DNA of 64,000 nt from Enterobacter sp. EA-1 (lineage in GTDB: Bacteria > Pseudomonadota > Gammaproteobacteria > Enterobacterales > Enterobacteriaceae). The number at the start of each line of letters is the position of its first letter. The stretch's first letter is position 1. The stretch is taken from the NCBI GenBank assembly GCA_002886105.1, contig CP025776.1, positions 4,588,001 to 4,652,000 on the forward strand, written 5' to 3'. The position numbers were made by a program, and so were the translations under genes. This document shows positions 10,174 through 24,599 of this stretch, piece by piece. The notes under the pieces were generated by a model. It was not told the origin of the DNA, searched no databases, and worked only from the letters and a program-made list of their open reading frames with translations.

Positions 10174-10703
10174 ATGAGCTTACTGAACGTTCCGGCGGGT
10201 AAAGATCTGCCAGAAGATATCTACGTCGTTATCGAAATTCCGGCTAACGCAGATCCGATCAAATACGAAGTGGACAAAGACAGCGGCGCGCTGTTTGTCG
10301 ACCGCTTTATGTCCACCGCGATGTTCTACCCGTGCAACTACGGCTACATCAACCACACCCTTTCTCTGGATGGTGACCCGGTAGACGTACTGGTCCCGAC
10401 ACCGTACCCGCTGGAGCCGTGCTCTGTGATTCGTTGCCGCCCGGTTGGCGTGCTGAAAATGACTGACGAATCCGGTGAAGATGCGAAACTGGTTGCCGTT
10501 CCGCATACCAAACTGAGCAAGAGTACGATCACATCAAAGATGTGAACGACCTGCCGGAACTGCTGAAAGCGCAGATCACCCACTTCTTCGAGCACTACAA
10601 AGACCTCGAAAAAGGCAAATGGGTGAAAGTTGACGGTTGGGACAACGCGGAAGCCGCTAAAGCTGAAATCGTTGCCTCCTTCGAACGCGCAGCGAAGAAG
10701 TAA
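10174..10703 (+). CDS. ppa: Inorganic pyrophosphatase
   Basis: Ppa hydrolyses pyrophosphate from DNA, RNA and protein synthesis to phosphate, pulling those reactions forward; it is an essential cytosolic hexamer. The protein begins [20 protein letters not shown], has the family signature DGDPVDVLV near residue 66-74 and active-site Lys/Glu/Tyr around [12 protein letters not shown] and FYPCNYGYI. One A lost from an AAA run near 10521 breaks the frame after HTKLSK; the restored product is 176 residues, exactly the E. coli length. The ribosome site AAAGGAAA is good, and a strong terminator follows. Confidence 0.97.
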
Positions 10704-10716
10704 TCCGTTTTTTCTG

Positions 10717-10757
10717 AAAAACCTCTGACGCCGCTCACGCGGTGCAGAGGTTTTTTT
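10717..10757 (+). terminator. ppa terminator
   Basis: The stem AACCTCTG/CAGAGGTT with a GC-rich loop is followed by seven T, beginning 13 bases after the ppa stop. Confidence 0.9.
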
Positions 10758-10820
10758 CGCCCCTGCCTGTTGCAATGAAGCTAAAGCATTGCAGATGAAC
10801 ATCAGCGCGGGTGAGTAGAC

Positions 10821-10848
10821 AAAAAAACCGCGCCCTGCGGCGCGGTTC
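10821..10848 (-). terminator. ytfP (tamA-tamB-ytfP operon) terminator
   Basis: On the minus strand AACCGCGCC/GGCGCGGTT forms a stem followed by seven T, starting 14 bases after the ytfP stop. Confidence 0.88.
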
Positions 10849-10862
10849 TCTGAGAACAACGA

Positions 10863-11212
10863 TTACTGGTACTTTTCTCTGTCGAGCCAGTTACCACTTT
10901 CGATAAAAGTCTTGCCTTCAACCGAACGTTGATACACATACATCCGGTGCGCTGCCATACGGCGTCTGGATCAACTGGCGTTTATATTCGCCGCCAGCGG
11001 TGCGCAGCGCATCCAGCTCACCGAGCGTTGCCGCATCGATGCGATACACTTCGCCCTGTACGCTTCCCTTCGCCCGGTACCGCACCCGGGTAATGCCCCA
11101 GACTAAACAGCTGATGATTTTCGACGCAAAATCCCCCCAGCCACTGTGCATTGGTCATCCAGTGGCTGTTGCCTTGTTTGCTTCGTAAACTGCCGTAGAC
11201 AAATATTCGCAT
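10863..11212 (-). CDS. ytfP: Gamma-glutamylcyclotransferase-like protein YtfP
   Basis: YtfP is a small cytosolic protein of the GGCT-like fold (about 116 residues). It begins MRIFVYGSLRSKQGNSHWMT, the conserved YGSLR loop of the family, and contains LFSLGHYPGAVPGEG, VYRIDAATLGELDALR and ends IESGNWLDREKYQ. Substrate and role in the cell are not established. Frame breaks near 11080 and 10945. It begins 2 bases after the tamB stop, so it is cotranslated with it, as in E. coli. Confidence 0.92.
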
Positions 11213-11214
11213 TG

Positions 11215-14994
<3,780 letters not shown>

Positions 14995-14998
<4 letters not shown>

Positions 14999-16726
14999 AA
15001 TTCTGGCCCCAGACCGATGTAAAACTGCACCCCATGTTCCTCTTTGTCGCCGACCGGAACGGCAAAATCGAGTTTGATTGGCCCGACAGGCGACTGCCAG
15101 CGCACGCCAACACCCGCGCCGGTTTTAATGTCACTCCGGCGGATATCGCTGACCGCTTCGCCGCTGTCGATAAACGCCGCGCCCCACCATTTCCCGGTGA
15201 CGTTGTACTGATACTCCAGCGAGCCGGTCGCCAGTTTTGAGGCACCGATCAGCTTGCCATCGTCATCTTTTGGCGCGATGGATTTGTATTTGTAACCACG
15301 AATGCTGCGATCGCCCCCGGCGAAGAAGCGCAGATCCGGCGGTACACGATCAAAGTCGCCGGTCTCGATCCACCCCAGTTGCCGCGCACCACAAAACGGT
15401 GGCGATCGTAGAGCGTGCGGATCCAGACGTTTTGCGCCTGCAAGACGAGGAAGTCGACATCCGATCCCCATGCGGTGTTGGAATAATCCACCGAGTACCG
15501 CTGGGAGTCGCCCCTGTGTCGGCATCAGGCCGCCGCGAGAGCGGGTGCGGCTGATCATCACGCCGGGGTAGAGCAACATGGTGGTATTGGTGACGCTGGC
15601 TTGCGTAAAGTGGTCAAGGCTCCAGCGCAGGTTAATGGCGCGCTGCCAACCGCTGGAGAGATCCCAGTAGCGCGAAAGCGCCAGCGTAGTGGAGTCGGCT
15701 TGCGTATCGTTCAGGTCAGTGCGCTTAAAACCGCCCTGCACCAGATAGTATTGTTCAAGCGGGTTTTTCAGCAGCGGCATCTTATAACTGAAATCCAGTT
15801 GCTGCTCCGGCGCGGAGACGCTCATGCTGGTGGTCAGACTGTGACCGTAGGAGTTCATCCACGGCTTTTTTCCACGTCGCTTTCACACGCGGCCCCACGT
15901 CTGTGGAGTAACCCACCCCGGTTTCAATGGTGTTTTCCGTACGCGGCGAGACCACGCCCTTCAGCGGCAGTACTTTGGTTTGCCGCGCTTTATCAAACTC
16001 CGGCGCTACCACCACCGACTTAAACCAGCCGGTGGCCGACAGACGGCGGTTCAGTTCCGCCAGTCTTTGGTCTGGTAATAATCGCCCTGGCGAAAAGGTA
16101 CCAGTTTTGCAGGTACTCGTCGCGGATCTGCGACCCTTCAAATGTTACCGCGCCAAACCGGTAGCGCTGACCGCTGTCATAGTCGATATCCCAGAACGCC
16201 TGATGCCTGTCGAGGGCGACGCCTAACTGACTCTTATTGAACTGGCTATCGAAGTAGCCTTTACGCAGCGCGACGTTGGTGAGGCTTTTTTAAAACCGTC
16301 ATAGTCGCTGTGATTGAGCACCGTGCCGTTGGCCGGGCGTGTTTTGAGTAAATCGAGGTAGTCACTGTCGGTACGCGCACCGCCGCGCAGGATCACGTCG
16401 GTGCCGCCAATCCGCACGGGTTCGCTGGCGAAACCCGCGCGATCAGCACCTGTCGTCCCTTTTCCGGCGGCGGGCGCAGTTCAAAAATCAATGGTAGGCT
16501 CGTAATAGCCTAACGCTTTTAACCCTTCGCGAATGGCATCATCCACGCGTGCCTGAAAACGTCTGTCAGGCGTAACTTCATCACTCTGGATCGTGGATAA
16601 CTGGGCGCGCACATTTTTTTGCAGCGCCCCGGTCAGCCCCTCCAGTTGCAATCGCACATTGGCAGCGAAAGCCGTTTCGCTCGCCAGCAACAAACCGGCA
16701 AAACATAAAAGACGGATCTTTGGCAC
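14995..16726 (-). CDS. tamA: Outer-membrane translocation and assembly module TamA
   Basis: TamA is an Omp85-family outer-membrane protein with three periplasmic POTRA domains and a 16-strand barrel, partner of TamB. A signal peptide ([20 protein letters not shown]) is followed by POTRA sequences such as [18 protein letters not shown]. The barrel carries the Omp85 motif [13 protein letters not shown] and the terminal strand [13 protein letters not shown]. The start is taken as GTG at 16724-16726 because GGAGAG lies 6 bases before it and the signal peptide begins there; this gives 577 residues, the E. coli length. Frame breaks near 15380, 15515, 15870, 16065, 16285 and 16440. First gene of tamA-tamB-ytfP, divergent from msrA. 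Confidence 0.96.
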
Positions 16727-16961
16727 GTTCTCTCCTGAATATCCTTGTTCCCACCGGAAGGAAACGCAGCTCCGCGCTGAGCCCTGCTCCGCCTTCGTGA
16801 CGGAACACAAGCCGATAAAAACCCAAAACATGGGTTGAAAAACGGACGACTACCCCAAAATTTCTTATGTTTAAATCTAGTCTGTTTATGGTGCTTATTG
16901 TGTTAAAACACGCGCACCGTGACAACCTTAACCGCAATTCGACCCTCCGGGAGGTTCCACC

Positions 16962-17603
16962 GTGAGTCTGTTTGATAAAAAGAGCTTGTTTCTCAATCGG
17001 ATGCATTACCCGGGCGCAATACACCGATGCCAGTAGCCAGTTTACATGCCGTTAACGCGCATTCAATGACCCATATTCCGGAAAACATGGAGATGGCCCT
17101 GTTCGCGATGGGGTGCTTCTGGGGCGTTGAACGCCTGTTCTGGCAATTACCGGGGGTGTACAGCACCGCGGCAGGGTATACCGGCGGCTTTACGCCGAAC
17201 CCGACCTACCGGGAAGTGTGCAGCGGGCAGACCGGCCACGCTGAAGCGGTGCGCGTGGTGTACGATCCGAAGGTGGTAAGTTACGAGCAGTTGCTACAGG
17301 TGTTCTGGGAAAATCACGATCCGGCGCAGGGCATGCGCCAGGTAACGATCACGGCTCCCAGTACCGCTCGGCGATCTACCCGCTGACGCCGGAGCAAAAC
17401 GACGCGGCCCGTGCCAGCCTTGAGCGTTTTCAGGCGGCGATGCGCAGCGCCGGGGACGATCGCCAGTCACGACGGAAATCAAAACCGCCACACCGTTCTA
17501 CTACGCGGAAGATGATCACCAGCAGTACCTGCATAAAAACCCGTATGGTTACTGCGGCATTGGTGGCATCGGCGTTTGCCTGCCGCCGCAGCTTAACCCT
17601 TAA
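16962..17603 (+). CDS. msrA: Peptide-methionine (S)-S-oxide reductase
   Basis: MsrA repairs oxidised proteins by reducing methionine-S-sulfoxide with thioredoxin. It has the catalytic motif [16 protein letters not shown] (active Cys about residue 52), [18 protein letters not shown], and the C-terminal [13 protein letters not shown] resolving cysteines. The start is GTG at 16962, with GGGAGG 8 bases before it and a start MSLFDKKS as in E. coli; a lost G near 16989 makes a later ATG at 17027 look like the start. Two more single-base losses occur at the CCAGG at 17338-17342 (one G missing from CCAGGG) and near 17465. The length, 213 residues, is normal. Confidence 0.95.
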
Positions 17604-17642
17604 CATTTTGCGGAAATACGCCATAAAAACGGGCAAAAATTA

Positions 17643-17784
17643 AGCCTCTGGTAGCTTGTAACACGCTTACGCTATACTAGCTCTCGAAATTGCCGGTCCA
17701 CCGCTTCGGACCGGCTTTCATTGTGTTTACCACATGGATATTCAAAAACCCCTTCCGAGGATCCGGTCAATGGCTGGATAAATT
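17643..17784 (+). promoter_or_regulatory. paeA leader with stem-loop and possible short upstream ORF
   Basis: A -10-like TATACT at 17672-17677 is followed by an eight-base-pair stem GCCGGTCC/GGACCGGC (about 17692-17716). Past it, ATG at 17734 opens a short frame. As read it encodes MDIQKPLPRIRSMAG. If the CCGAGG at 17757-17762 is a corrupted CCAGG, as elsewhere in this window, it would encode MDIQKPLPGSGQWLDKLC with its stop overlapping the paeA ATG. No Shine-Dalgarno precedes it, so translation is uncertain. Confidence 0.4.
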
Positions 17785-19119
17785 ATGTTAAACAGTATCT
17801 TAGTCATACTCTGTCTCATCGCAGTAAGTGCGTTTTTCTCGTTATCCGAGATCTCACTTGCCGCATCGAGAAAAAATCAAACTCAAGTTGCTGGCCGATG
17901 AAGGCAGCATCAATGCGCAACGCATCCTGAAAATGCAGGAAAACCCCGGCACCTTCTTTACCGTGGTGCAAATCGGCCTTAACGCGGTCGCCATTCTCGG
18001 CGGTATCGTCGGTGATGCCGCCTTCTCTCCAGCGTTTTACAGCTTGCTGGTCAGGGTGGTTTCTCCGGAGCTTGCCGAACAGCTCAGCTTTATCATCTCC
18101 TTTTCGCTTGTCACCGGGATGTTCATCCTGTTTGCCGATCTGACGCCGAAACGCATCGGTATGATTGCGCCCGAAGCCGTGGCTTTGCGTATCATCAACC
18201 CGATGCGCTTCTGTTTATTTGTTTTCCGTCCGCTGGTTTGGTTCTTTAACGGCTGGCGAATGTCATCTTCCGCATCTTTAAACTGCCGATGGCGCGTAAA
18301 GATGACATCACCTCGGACGATATTTACGCGGTGGTGGAAGCGGGTGCACTGGCCGGCGTGCTACGTAAGCAGGAACATGAACTGATTGAGAACGTGTTTG
18401 AGCTGGAATCGCGCACCGTCCCTTCTTCCATGACCTCCCGTGAAAACGTGATTTGGTTCGATCTACACGAAGATGAGCAGAGCCTGAAAAACAAGGTCGC
18501 GGAGCATCCGCACTCGAAGTTTCTGGTCTGTAACGACGATATCGACCACATTGTTGGCTATGTGGATTCGAAAGATCTGCTTAACCGCGTGCTGGCGAAC
18601 CAGAGCATGGCGCTCAACAGCGGCGTGCAGATCCGTAACACGCTGATTGTGCCGGACACGCTAACCCTCTCCGAAGCGCTGGAAAGCTTTAAAACCGCCG
18701 GGGAAGACTTCGCCGTTATCATGAATGAATACGCACTGGTGGTGGGAGTTATCACCCTTAACGATGTGATGACCACGCTGATGGGCGACCCTGGTCGGCC
18801 AGTGGAAGAGATGATCGTCGCCCGTGATGAGAATTCATGGCTGATTGACGGCGGTACGCCCATTGACGACGTCATGCGCGTACTCGATATCGATGAGTTC
18901 CCGCAGTCGGGCAACTATGAAACCATCGGCGGGTTTATGATGTTTATGCTGCGTAAAATCCCGAAACGCACCGATGCAGTGAAGTTCTCGGGCTATAAGT
19001 TCGAGGTGGTGGATATTGATAACTACCGAATTGATCAGCTACTGGTGACGCGTGTCGACACGCGTACAACGCTGCTCACGCCAAAGCTGCCGGATGCGGA
19101 AGAGAAAGGCGCAGCGTGA
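17785..19119 (+). CDS. paeA: UPF0053/CorC-family inner-membrane protein (cadaverine/putrescine exporter PaeA)
   Basis: Formerly ytfL. The E. coli homologue is reported to export cadaverine and putrescine under high-diamine stress. The protein has an N-terminal DUF21/CNNM membrane domain (first segment LNSILVILCLIAVSAFFSLS, three to four helices to about residue 160), two CBS domains around residues 210-330 (DDIDHIVGYVDSKDLL, FAVIMNEYALVVGVIT), and a C-terminal CorC_HlyC domain near 350-430 (IGGFMMFMLRKIPK). An extra A in a run near 17873 and a lost G near 18251 break the frame. Length is about 445 residues, as in E. coli. Confidence 0.94.
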
Positions 19120-19142
19120 CGCGCCACTAACGCTAAAATGTC

Positions 19143-19168
19143 AACGGCCCCATCGGGGCCGTTTTTTT
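19143..19168 (+). terminator. paeA terminator
   Basis: The stem ACGGCCCC/GGGGCCGT with loop AT-C is followed by seven T, 24 bases after the paeA stop. Confidence 0.9.
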
Positions 19169-19200
19169 ATAGTACTTAAACTACTGCATAGCACGACGGG

Positions 19201-19407
19201 TTAAGCCATCTCAGTTTGCAGACGCATAACCTGACGGTTGACTTCAGACATCACAGACAGGTGCTGCTTGTCTTTCACTTTCGGGACCGGGATCTTGCCT
19301 TTATCAAACTCGAAAGCGCCAACATCCTTGATATACAACCGTCCACGGAACAGGATTTTCACGTACTTGGCCACCTGAAGTGGATTGTAACGCTGGAAAA
19401 TTTTCAT
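19201..19407 (-). CDS. ytfK: Stringent-response regulator YtfK
   Basis: YtfK is a 68-residue cytosolic protein. In E. coli it binds SpoT and tips it towards (p)ppGpp synthesis during phosphate or fatty-acid starvation. The whole protein is intact here, from [20 protein letters not shown] to VMRLQTEMA, and nearly identical to the E. coli form. A clear AGGAG lies 9 bases before the ATG. It is convergent with paeA and divergent from ytfJ. No Pho box was recognised upstream. Confidence 0.95.
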   Translation of the reverse strand: MKIFQRYNPLQVAKYVKILFRGRLYIKDVGAFEFDKGKIPVPKVKDKQHLSVMSEVNRQVMRLQTEMA

Positions 19408-19731
19408 TCTTTTATCTCCTGTAAAACATTACGCCCTTGCGGTACCACAATCGGACCAGCGTTGATGAGCGCAAATTTAATGCTCAGTGACTATAGTTCA
19501 GAACCGCACTGATACATAGTGTGTATAAGTTTATTTACCTTTTGATGACAATTATTCAGAATTTTCTTTTCAGTGCGTTTCGCTATGCAGTATAAATCCA
19601 CATTTTTGTGCGGATATGTGCGTCCCCCCGCAAACTGGCATCCTGATTGCGGGAAAAACGGATTGATCGCACATATGATTAAAATGGCCACCCAAGTGGT
19701 CGGATCACCTGCATAAACACAAGGAAAAACC
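19408..19731. promoter_or_regulatory. ytfK-ytfJ divergent intergenic region
   Basis: A 324-base gap between the divergent starts of ytfK and ytfJ. It is AT-rich in the middle, with several TATAGT/TATAAG-like sequences near 19490-19530 and 19588. No operator, RNA gene or ORF is recognised. Confidence 0.4.
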
Positions 19732-20288
19732 ATGACCCTACGTAAGATTCTGGCAGCGACATGCCTGTTACTGCCGCTGGTTGCTTCAGCCCATAACTTT
19801 GAAACCAACCAGCGCGTGCCGCCTGTGGGCATAGCCGACAGAGGGGAGTTGATGCTTGATAATGACAAGTTTAGCTATAAAAATGGAATAGCGCCCAGCT
19901 TCCGGCAAAGTGCGGGTTGTGCAACATATTGCCGGTCGGACCTCTGCCAAAGAGAAGAACGCCGCGCTGATTGAAGCCATCAAAACCGCCAACCTGCCGC
20001 ACGATCGTTACCAGACCACCACCATCATCAATACCGATGACGCCATTCCCGGCAGCGCCATGTTCGTGCGCAGCAGCATCGAGAGCAATAAGAAACTCTA
20101 CCCGTGGTCACAATTCATTGTTGATAGTGACGGCGTTGCACGCAAAGCCCCCGGCAACTGGAAGAGGAAAGCTCGGCGATTGTCGTACTTGATAAAGACG
20201 GGCGCGTGGCGTATGCAAAGATGGCGGGCTGAGCCAGCAAGAGGTGCAGCAGGTTATCGCCCTGCTGCACACGCTGCTCAGTAAATAA
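19732..20288 (+). CDS. ytfJ: YtfJ family periplasmic protein
   Basis: A secreted protein of about 184 residues with a thioredoxin-like fold by family, function unknown. It has a signal peptide ([19 protein letters not shown], cleavage near residue 21), then [40 protein letters not shown], and in the corrected frame [19 protein letters not shown] near the C-terminus. There is no CxxC. Indels near 19891 (extra base after KNWN) and near 20150-20220. The last 11 bases overlap the end of convergent cysQ. Confidence 0.9.
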
Positions 20289-21018
20289 AGACCCGGAAGC
20301 CGGGGTTGAGGAAGGACTCACGGGGGTGTAATCCAGCGAACGCCCTTGCCAGTCGTTAACGTGCGCCCCGGCAGCCACCGCCACCGCGTGCCCTGCGGCC
20401 GTATCCCATACGTTGGTCGGTCCGAAACGCGGGTACAGCTGAGCTTTCCCTTCCGCCACCGAGGGCAGAATTTCAGCGAGGAGCCGATCGCCGTGGTCTG
20501 GTGCTCGCCTAGCTGGTGCAGGTACTCTTTCAGTTCGTCATCCGCATGGGAACGGCTGACGACCACCAGCGGCGGCCGGGCATCACGCACCTGAATCTGA
20601 TGATGATTACCCGCTTCATCTTTCCACGCTTTGCCGTCACCGGCGTAATACATCACTTTCAGCACCGGTGCATAAACCACGCCCTTGACCGGTTTCCCCG
20701 GTCAATCAGCGCGATATTGACGGTGAACTCACCGTTACGCTTAATGAACTCTTTCGTGCCATCCAGCGGGTCCACCAGCCAGTAGCGCTGCCATGTCTGG
20801 CGCGTTTCCCAGCCCGGAGGATCTTCTTCCGACAACACCGGAATGTCCGGCGTCAGCGCCTGCAAACCACGCACAATCACCTCGTGCGCCGCAATATCCG
20901 CGGCGGTGACCGGGGAGTCATCCACCTTGCTGGTGACATCCATCGGTTTATGCCCATCGTAGACCTGCATAATGGCATCGCCCGCTTCCCGCGCGAGCCG
21001 ACAAATTGCATCTAACAT
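20278..21018 (-). CDS. cysQ: 3'(2'),5'-bisphosphate nucleotidase CysQ
   Basis: CysQ hydrolyses 3'-phosphoadenosine 5'-phosphate, a toxic by-product of sulfate assimilation, to AMP. It belongs to the inositol-monophosphatase family: metal-binding motifs LSEEDPPG and [19 protein letters not shown] (about residues 62-100) and the C-terminal [11 protein letters not shown]-type motif ([18 protein letters not shown]). Restored length 246 residues, identical to E. coli. Indels near 20701, 20475, 20450 and 20325. Its stop overlaps the end of convergent ytfJ. Confidence 0.95.
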
Positions 21019-21210
21019 TCTCCACCTCTTGTCTGTTCAGTGGTTTGTAACTCGTTGTTTTACTTATATCGCATCGCGCAGGAATCTGCCATCTGTGATA
21101 GTGATTGCGTTTTCTTTACCCACTTTTATGGCAGTATTCACAATTCTGTAAGCAACAAAATGTACATAACAATTTCTTTTTGTGGCCCAGATCGAAAAAG
21201 GATGCCTCTG

Positions 21211-23137
21211 ATGATTAAGTTTAGTGTAACGCTTCTTGCCACGCTGATCGCGGCAAGCGTCCGTGCCGCGACGGTAGAGTTGCGGATCCTGGAAACCACT
21301 GATTTACATAGCAACATGATGGATTTTGATTACTACAAAGACAGTGCGACGGAAAAATTCGGACTGGTGCGTACCGCCAGCCTGATCAACGCCGCCCGCC
21401 GGAAGTCAAAAACAGCGTGCTGGTGGATAACGGCGACTTAATCCGAGGGAAGCCCGCTCGGCGATTATATGGCGGCCAAGGGACTCAGGTGCACCCGGTC
21501 TATAAAGCAATGAACACCTGGATTACGCCGTCGGCAACACGGGTAACCATGAATTCAACTACGGTCTCGATTACCTGCATAAAGCGCTCGCAGGGGCGAA
21601 ATTTCCCTACGTAAACGCCAATATCATTGATGCGAAAAGCAAAAAACCGTTATTCACCCCCTACCTGATTAAAGAGACGGCGGTTCAGGATAAAGACGGC
21701 AAAGCACATACTCTGCGCATCGGCTATATCGGTTTTGTGCCTCCACAAATCATGGTCTGGGATAAAGCCAATCTGAGCGGCAAAGTGACCGTCAACGACA
21801 TCACCGAAACGGCCCGTAAATATGTACCGGAGATGCGCGCCAAAGGCGCAGATCTGGTGGTGGTGGTCGCGCATTCCGGCTTGTCTGCGGAACCGTATCA
21901 GGCAATGGCGGAAAACTCGGTCTACTACCTCAGCCGGTGCACCGGGCGTCGATGCGATTCTGTTTGGTCATGCGCACGCGGTGTTCCCAGGTAAAGAGTT
22001 TGCCGCCATTAAAGGCGCTGATATCAGCAAAGGCACGCTGAACGGCATTCCGGCGGTGATGCATGTGGGGCGATCATCTGGGCGTCGTCGATCTGGTGAT
22101 GAACAATGATGCCGGTAAATGGCAGGTTGCCGACGCCAAAACCGAAGCGCGGCCCATTTACGATACGGCGGCGAAAAAAGCGCTGGTCGGCGAAGACAGC
22201 AAACTGGTGGCGATCCTGAAACACGATCATGACGCCACCCGTGAATTTGTTGGTAAACCGATCGGCAAGTCCGCCGACAACATGTACAGCTATTTGTCGC
22301 TGGTGCAGGACGATCCCACCGTGCAGGTGGTGAACAACGCGCAGAAAGCCTATGTTGAGCACTTTATTCAGGGCGATCCGGATCTGGCGCAACTGCCGGT
22401 ACTCTCTGCTGCCGCGCCGTTTAAAGCCGGAGGACGTAAAAACAATCCCGTCAGTTTTGTTGAAGTGGAAAAGGGCAACTGACGTTCCGCAACGCAGCAG
22501 ACTTGTACCTCTACCCGAATACGCTGGTGGTGGTCAAAGCGACCGGTAAAGAGGTGAAAGAGTGGCTGGAGTGCTCAGCAGGCCAGTTTAACCGTATTGA
22601 TCCGCACAGCGATAAGCCGCAAAGCCTGCTGAACTGGGACGGTTTCCGAACCTATAACTTCGATGTGATCGACGGCGTTAATTACCAGATTGATGTCACG
22701 CAACCGGCGCGCTATGACGGTGAATGCCAGAGCATCAATCCGCAGGCGGAACGCATTAAGGATCTGACCTTTAACGGTAAACCTGTCGATCCCAACGCCG
22801 TTTTCCTCGTCGCGACCAATAACTACCGCGCGTACGGCGGCAAGTTTGCCGGAACCGGCGATAGCCATATCGCGTTCGCCTCGCCGGACGAGAACCGTGC
22901 CGTGCTGGCAAAGTGGATCAGTGACGAATCCAAACGCGCCGGTGAAATCCACCCGGCAGCGGATAATAACTGGCGGCTGGCGCCCATTCATACCGACAGT
23001 AAGCTGGATATCCGCTTTGAAACCGCGCCAACGGATAAAGCCGCTGCGTTTATCAAAGACAAGGCGCAATATCCGATGGAAAAGTGGCGAACGACGAGAT
23101 CGGTTTTGCCGTCTATAAAGTCGATTTAAGCAAATAA
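21211..23137 (+). CDS. cpdB: 2',3'-cyclic-nucleotide 2'-phosphodiesterase/3'-nucleotidase
   Basis: CpdB is a periplasmic enzyme that degrades extracellular 2',3'-cyclic and 3'-nucleotides for nucleoside and phosphate salvage. A signal peptide ([19 protein letters not shown]) is followed by a calcineurin-type metallophosphatase domain ([38 protein letters not shown]) and a 5'-nucleotidase C-terminal domain ([23 protein letters not shown]). The ATG at 21211 is chosen over 21202 because AAGGA lies 10 bases before it. There are many indels: 21402, the CCAGG at 21443-21448, a loss of several bases near 21484, 21515, 21931, 22055, 22425, 22483, 23090. The gene is 17 bases shorter than in E. coli. 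Confidence 0.95.
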
Positions 23138-23204
23138 CAGCGGTGCCCTGTCCGGCCTGTACCGCAGGCCGGATGGCGGCTGTCGTGGTATCCGATCTAC
23201 GCAG

Positions 23205-23597
23205 CTACGCCACCTGTTGGGCATGGTGCGCCAGCACCTGTGGAACATTCAGTTCGATCCAGTCCGCCAGCGCGGCAACCTTCTCACTCACCTGCTCACC
23301 GAGCGGGGTCAGGCTATACTCCACATGCGGCGGCACCACCCGGATAAGAGACGCGGTTGATAAAGCCATCCTGTTCCAGCCACTGCAAACTCTGCGACAG
23401 CATCTTCTCGCTGACCCCGCCCATTTTGCGGCGCAGATCGCTAAAACGATGGGTGCCATCGCGCAGTGCAATCAGGATCAACACGCCCCAGCGGCTGGTC
23501 ACGTGCTTGAGCACCTCCCGGGACGGACACTGCTCTGCGAACAAGTTGCCGTTGCGCACTTGCTCGCTCAACGTCAGAGGGCGAGATTCTTTTTCAT
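23205..23597 (-). CDS. ytfH: HxlR-family transcriptional regulator YtfH
   Basis: A winged-helix regulator of about 130 residues of the HxlR/YodB family, many of which sense quinones or electrophiles through a conserved cysteine. The N-terminal NLFAEQCPSREVLKHVTSRW contains the single conserved Cys; the HTH stretch is HRFSDLRRKMGGVSEKMLSQ. It ends PHVEYSLTPLGEQVSEKVA. One lost A near the start (23585) and extra bases near 23335-23345 break the frame. It is divergent from qorB, a quinone reductase, the typical arrangement of such a regulator and its target. Confidence 0.92.
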
Positions 23598-23681
23598 ACT
23601 TACCTTTTTGTACGTACTTACTAAAAGTTAGTTAAGGTGATAGCGTACCACGACACTCACCGAAATCGAAGGAGAATACCC
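23598..23681. promoter_or_regulatory. ytfH-qorB divergent promoter/operator region
   Basis: An 84-base gap between divergent starts contains GTACGTAC at 23610-23617 inside TTTTTGTACGTACTTAC, and the related arms TACTAAAAGTTAGT just right of it. HxlR proteins bind such short dyads. The assignment is by position only. Confidence 0.45.
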
Positions 23682-24517
23682 ATGATCGCACTTACCGGCG
23701 CGACCGGCCAACTGGGCCAGTTTGTGGTAGAAGAACTGCTGAAAACCGTGGCGGCGAAACAGATTGTCGCTATTGTTCGCAACCCGGCAAAAGCCGAATA
23801 TCTCAGCCAACAAGGCATCCTTGTGCGTCAGGCTGATTACGGCGACCGAGGCTGCCCTCACTCAGGCACTGGCCGGGGTCGATAAACTGCTGCTGATCTC
23901 CAGCAGTGAAGTCGGCCAGCGAGCCGTACAACACCGCAACGTGATCAATGCCGCCAAAGCTGCGGGAGTGAAATTTATCGCCTATACCAGCCTGCTGCAT
24001 GCGGATACCTCCCGCTTGGCCTGCACGTTGAACACGTCGAAACCGAAAAAATGCTGGCGGATTCCGGCGTGCTGCGCAATGGCTGGTACAGCGAAAACTA
24101 CCTCGCCAGCGCGCCTGCTGCACTGGCGCACGGGGTGTTTATTGGCGCGGCCGGAGAGGGCAAAATCGCCTCGGCAACCCGCGCGGATTATGCTGCCGCC
24201 GCGGCGCGTGTGATCAGCGAAGAGGGCATGCCGGCAAGATCTATGAACTGGCGGGCGACACCGCATGGACACTGAGCGAACTGGCGGCACTGCTGAGCAA
24301 AGCGAGCGGTAAAAACGTGGTGTATCAGAATCTGAGTGAAGCCGATTTCGCCGCCGCGCTGAAAGAAGTGGGCCTGCCTGAGGTGTTTGCGAACCTGCTG
24401 GCGGACTCCGATGCGGGCGCGGCAAAAGGCGGTCTGTTTGACGACAGCAAAACGTTGAGCAAACTGATTGGCCGCCCGACCACACCGATTGCCGACAGCG
24501 TCGACACCATTTTGTAA
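23682..24517 (+). CDS. qorB: NAD(P)H:quinone oxidoreductase QorB
   Basis: Formerly ytfG. QorB reduces quinones with NADPH and belongs to the atypical short-chain dehydrogenase (NmrA-like) group. It begins MIALTGATGQLGQFVVEELL, with the dinucleotide-binding GATGQLG at residues 6-12, and has WYSENYLASAPAALAHG in the middle and ends TPIADSVDTIL. Restored length is about 286 residues. Frame breaks near 23848, 24018, 24230. GAAGGAGA 10 bases before the ATG is an excellent ribosome site. Confidence 0.94.
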
Positions 24518-24599
24518 ACGTTACAGGTTGGTTAATTTTTGTAGCCTCCTGCCGGTCATCCCTAATAATAGAGAGATGGCCTGTGCGGAGGAACCCGAA

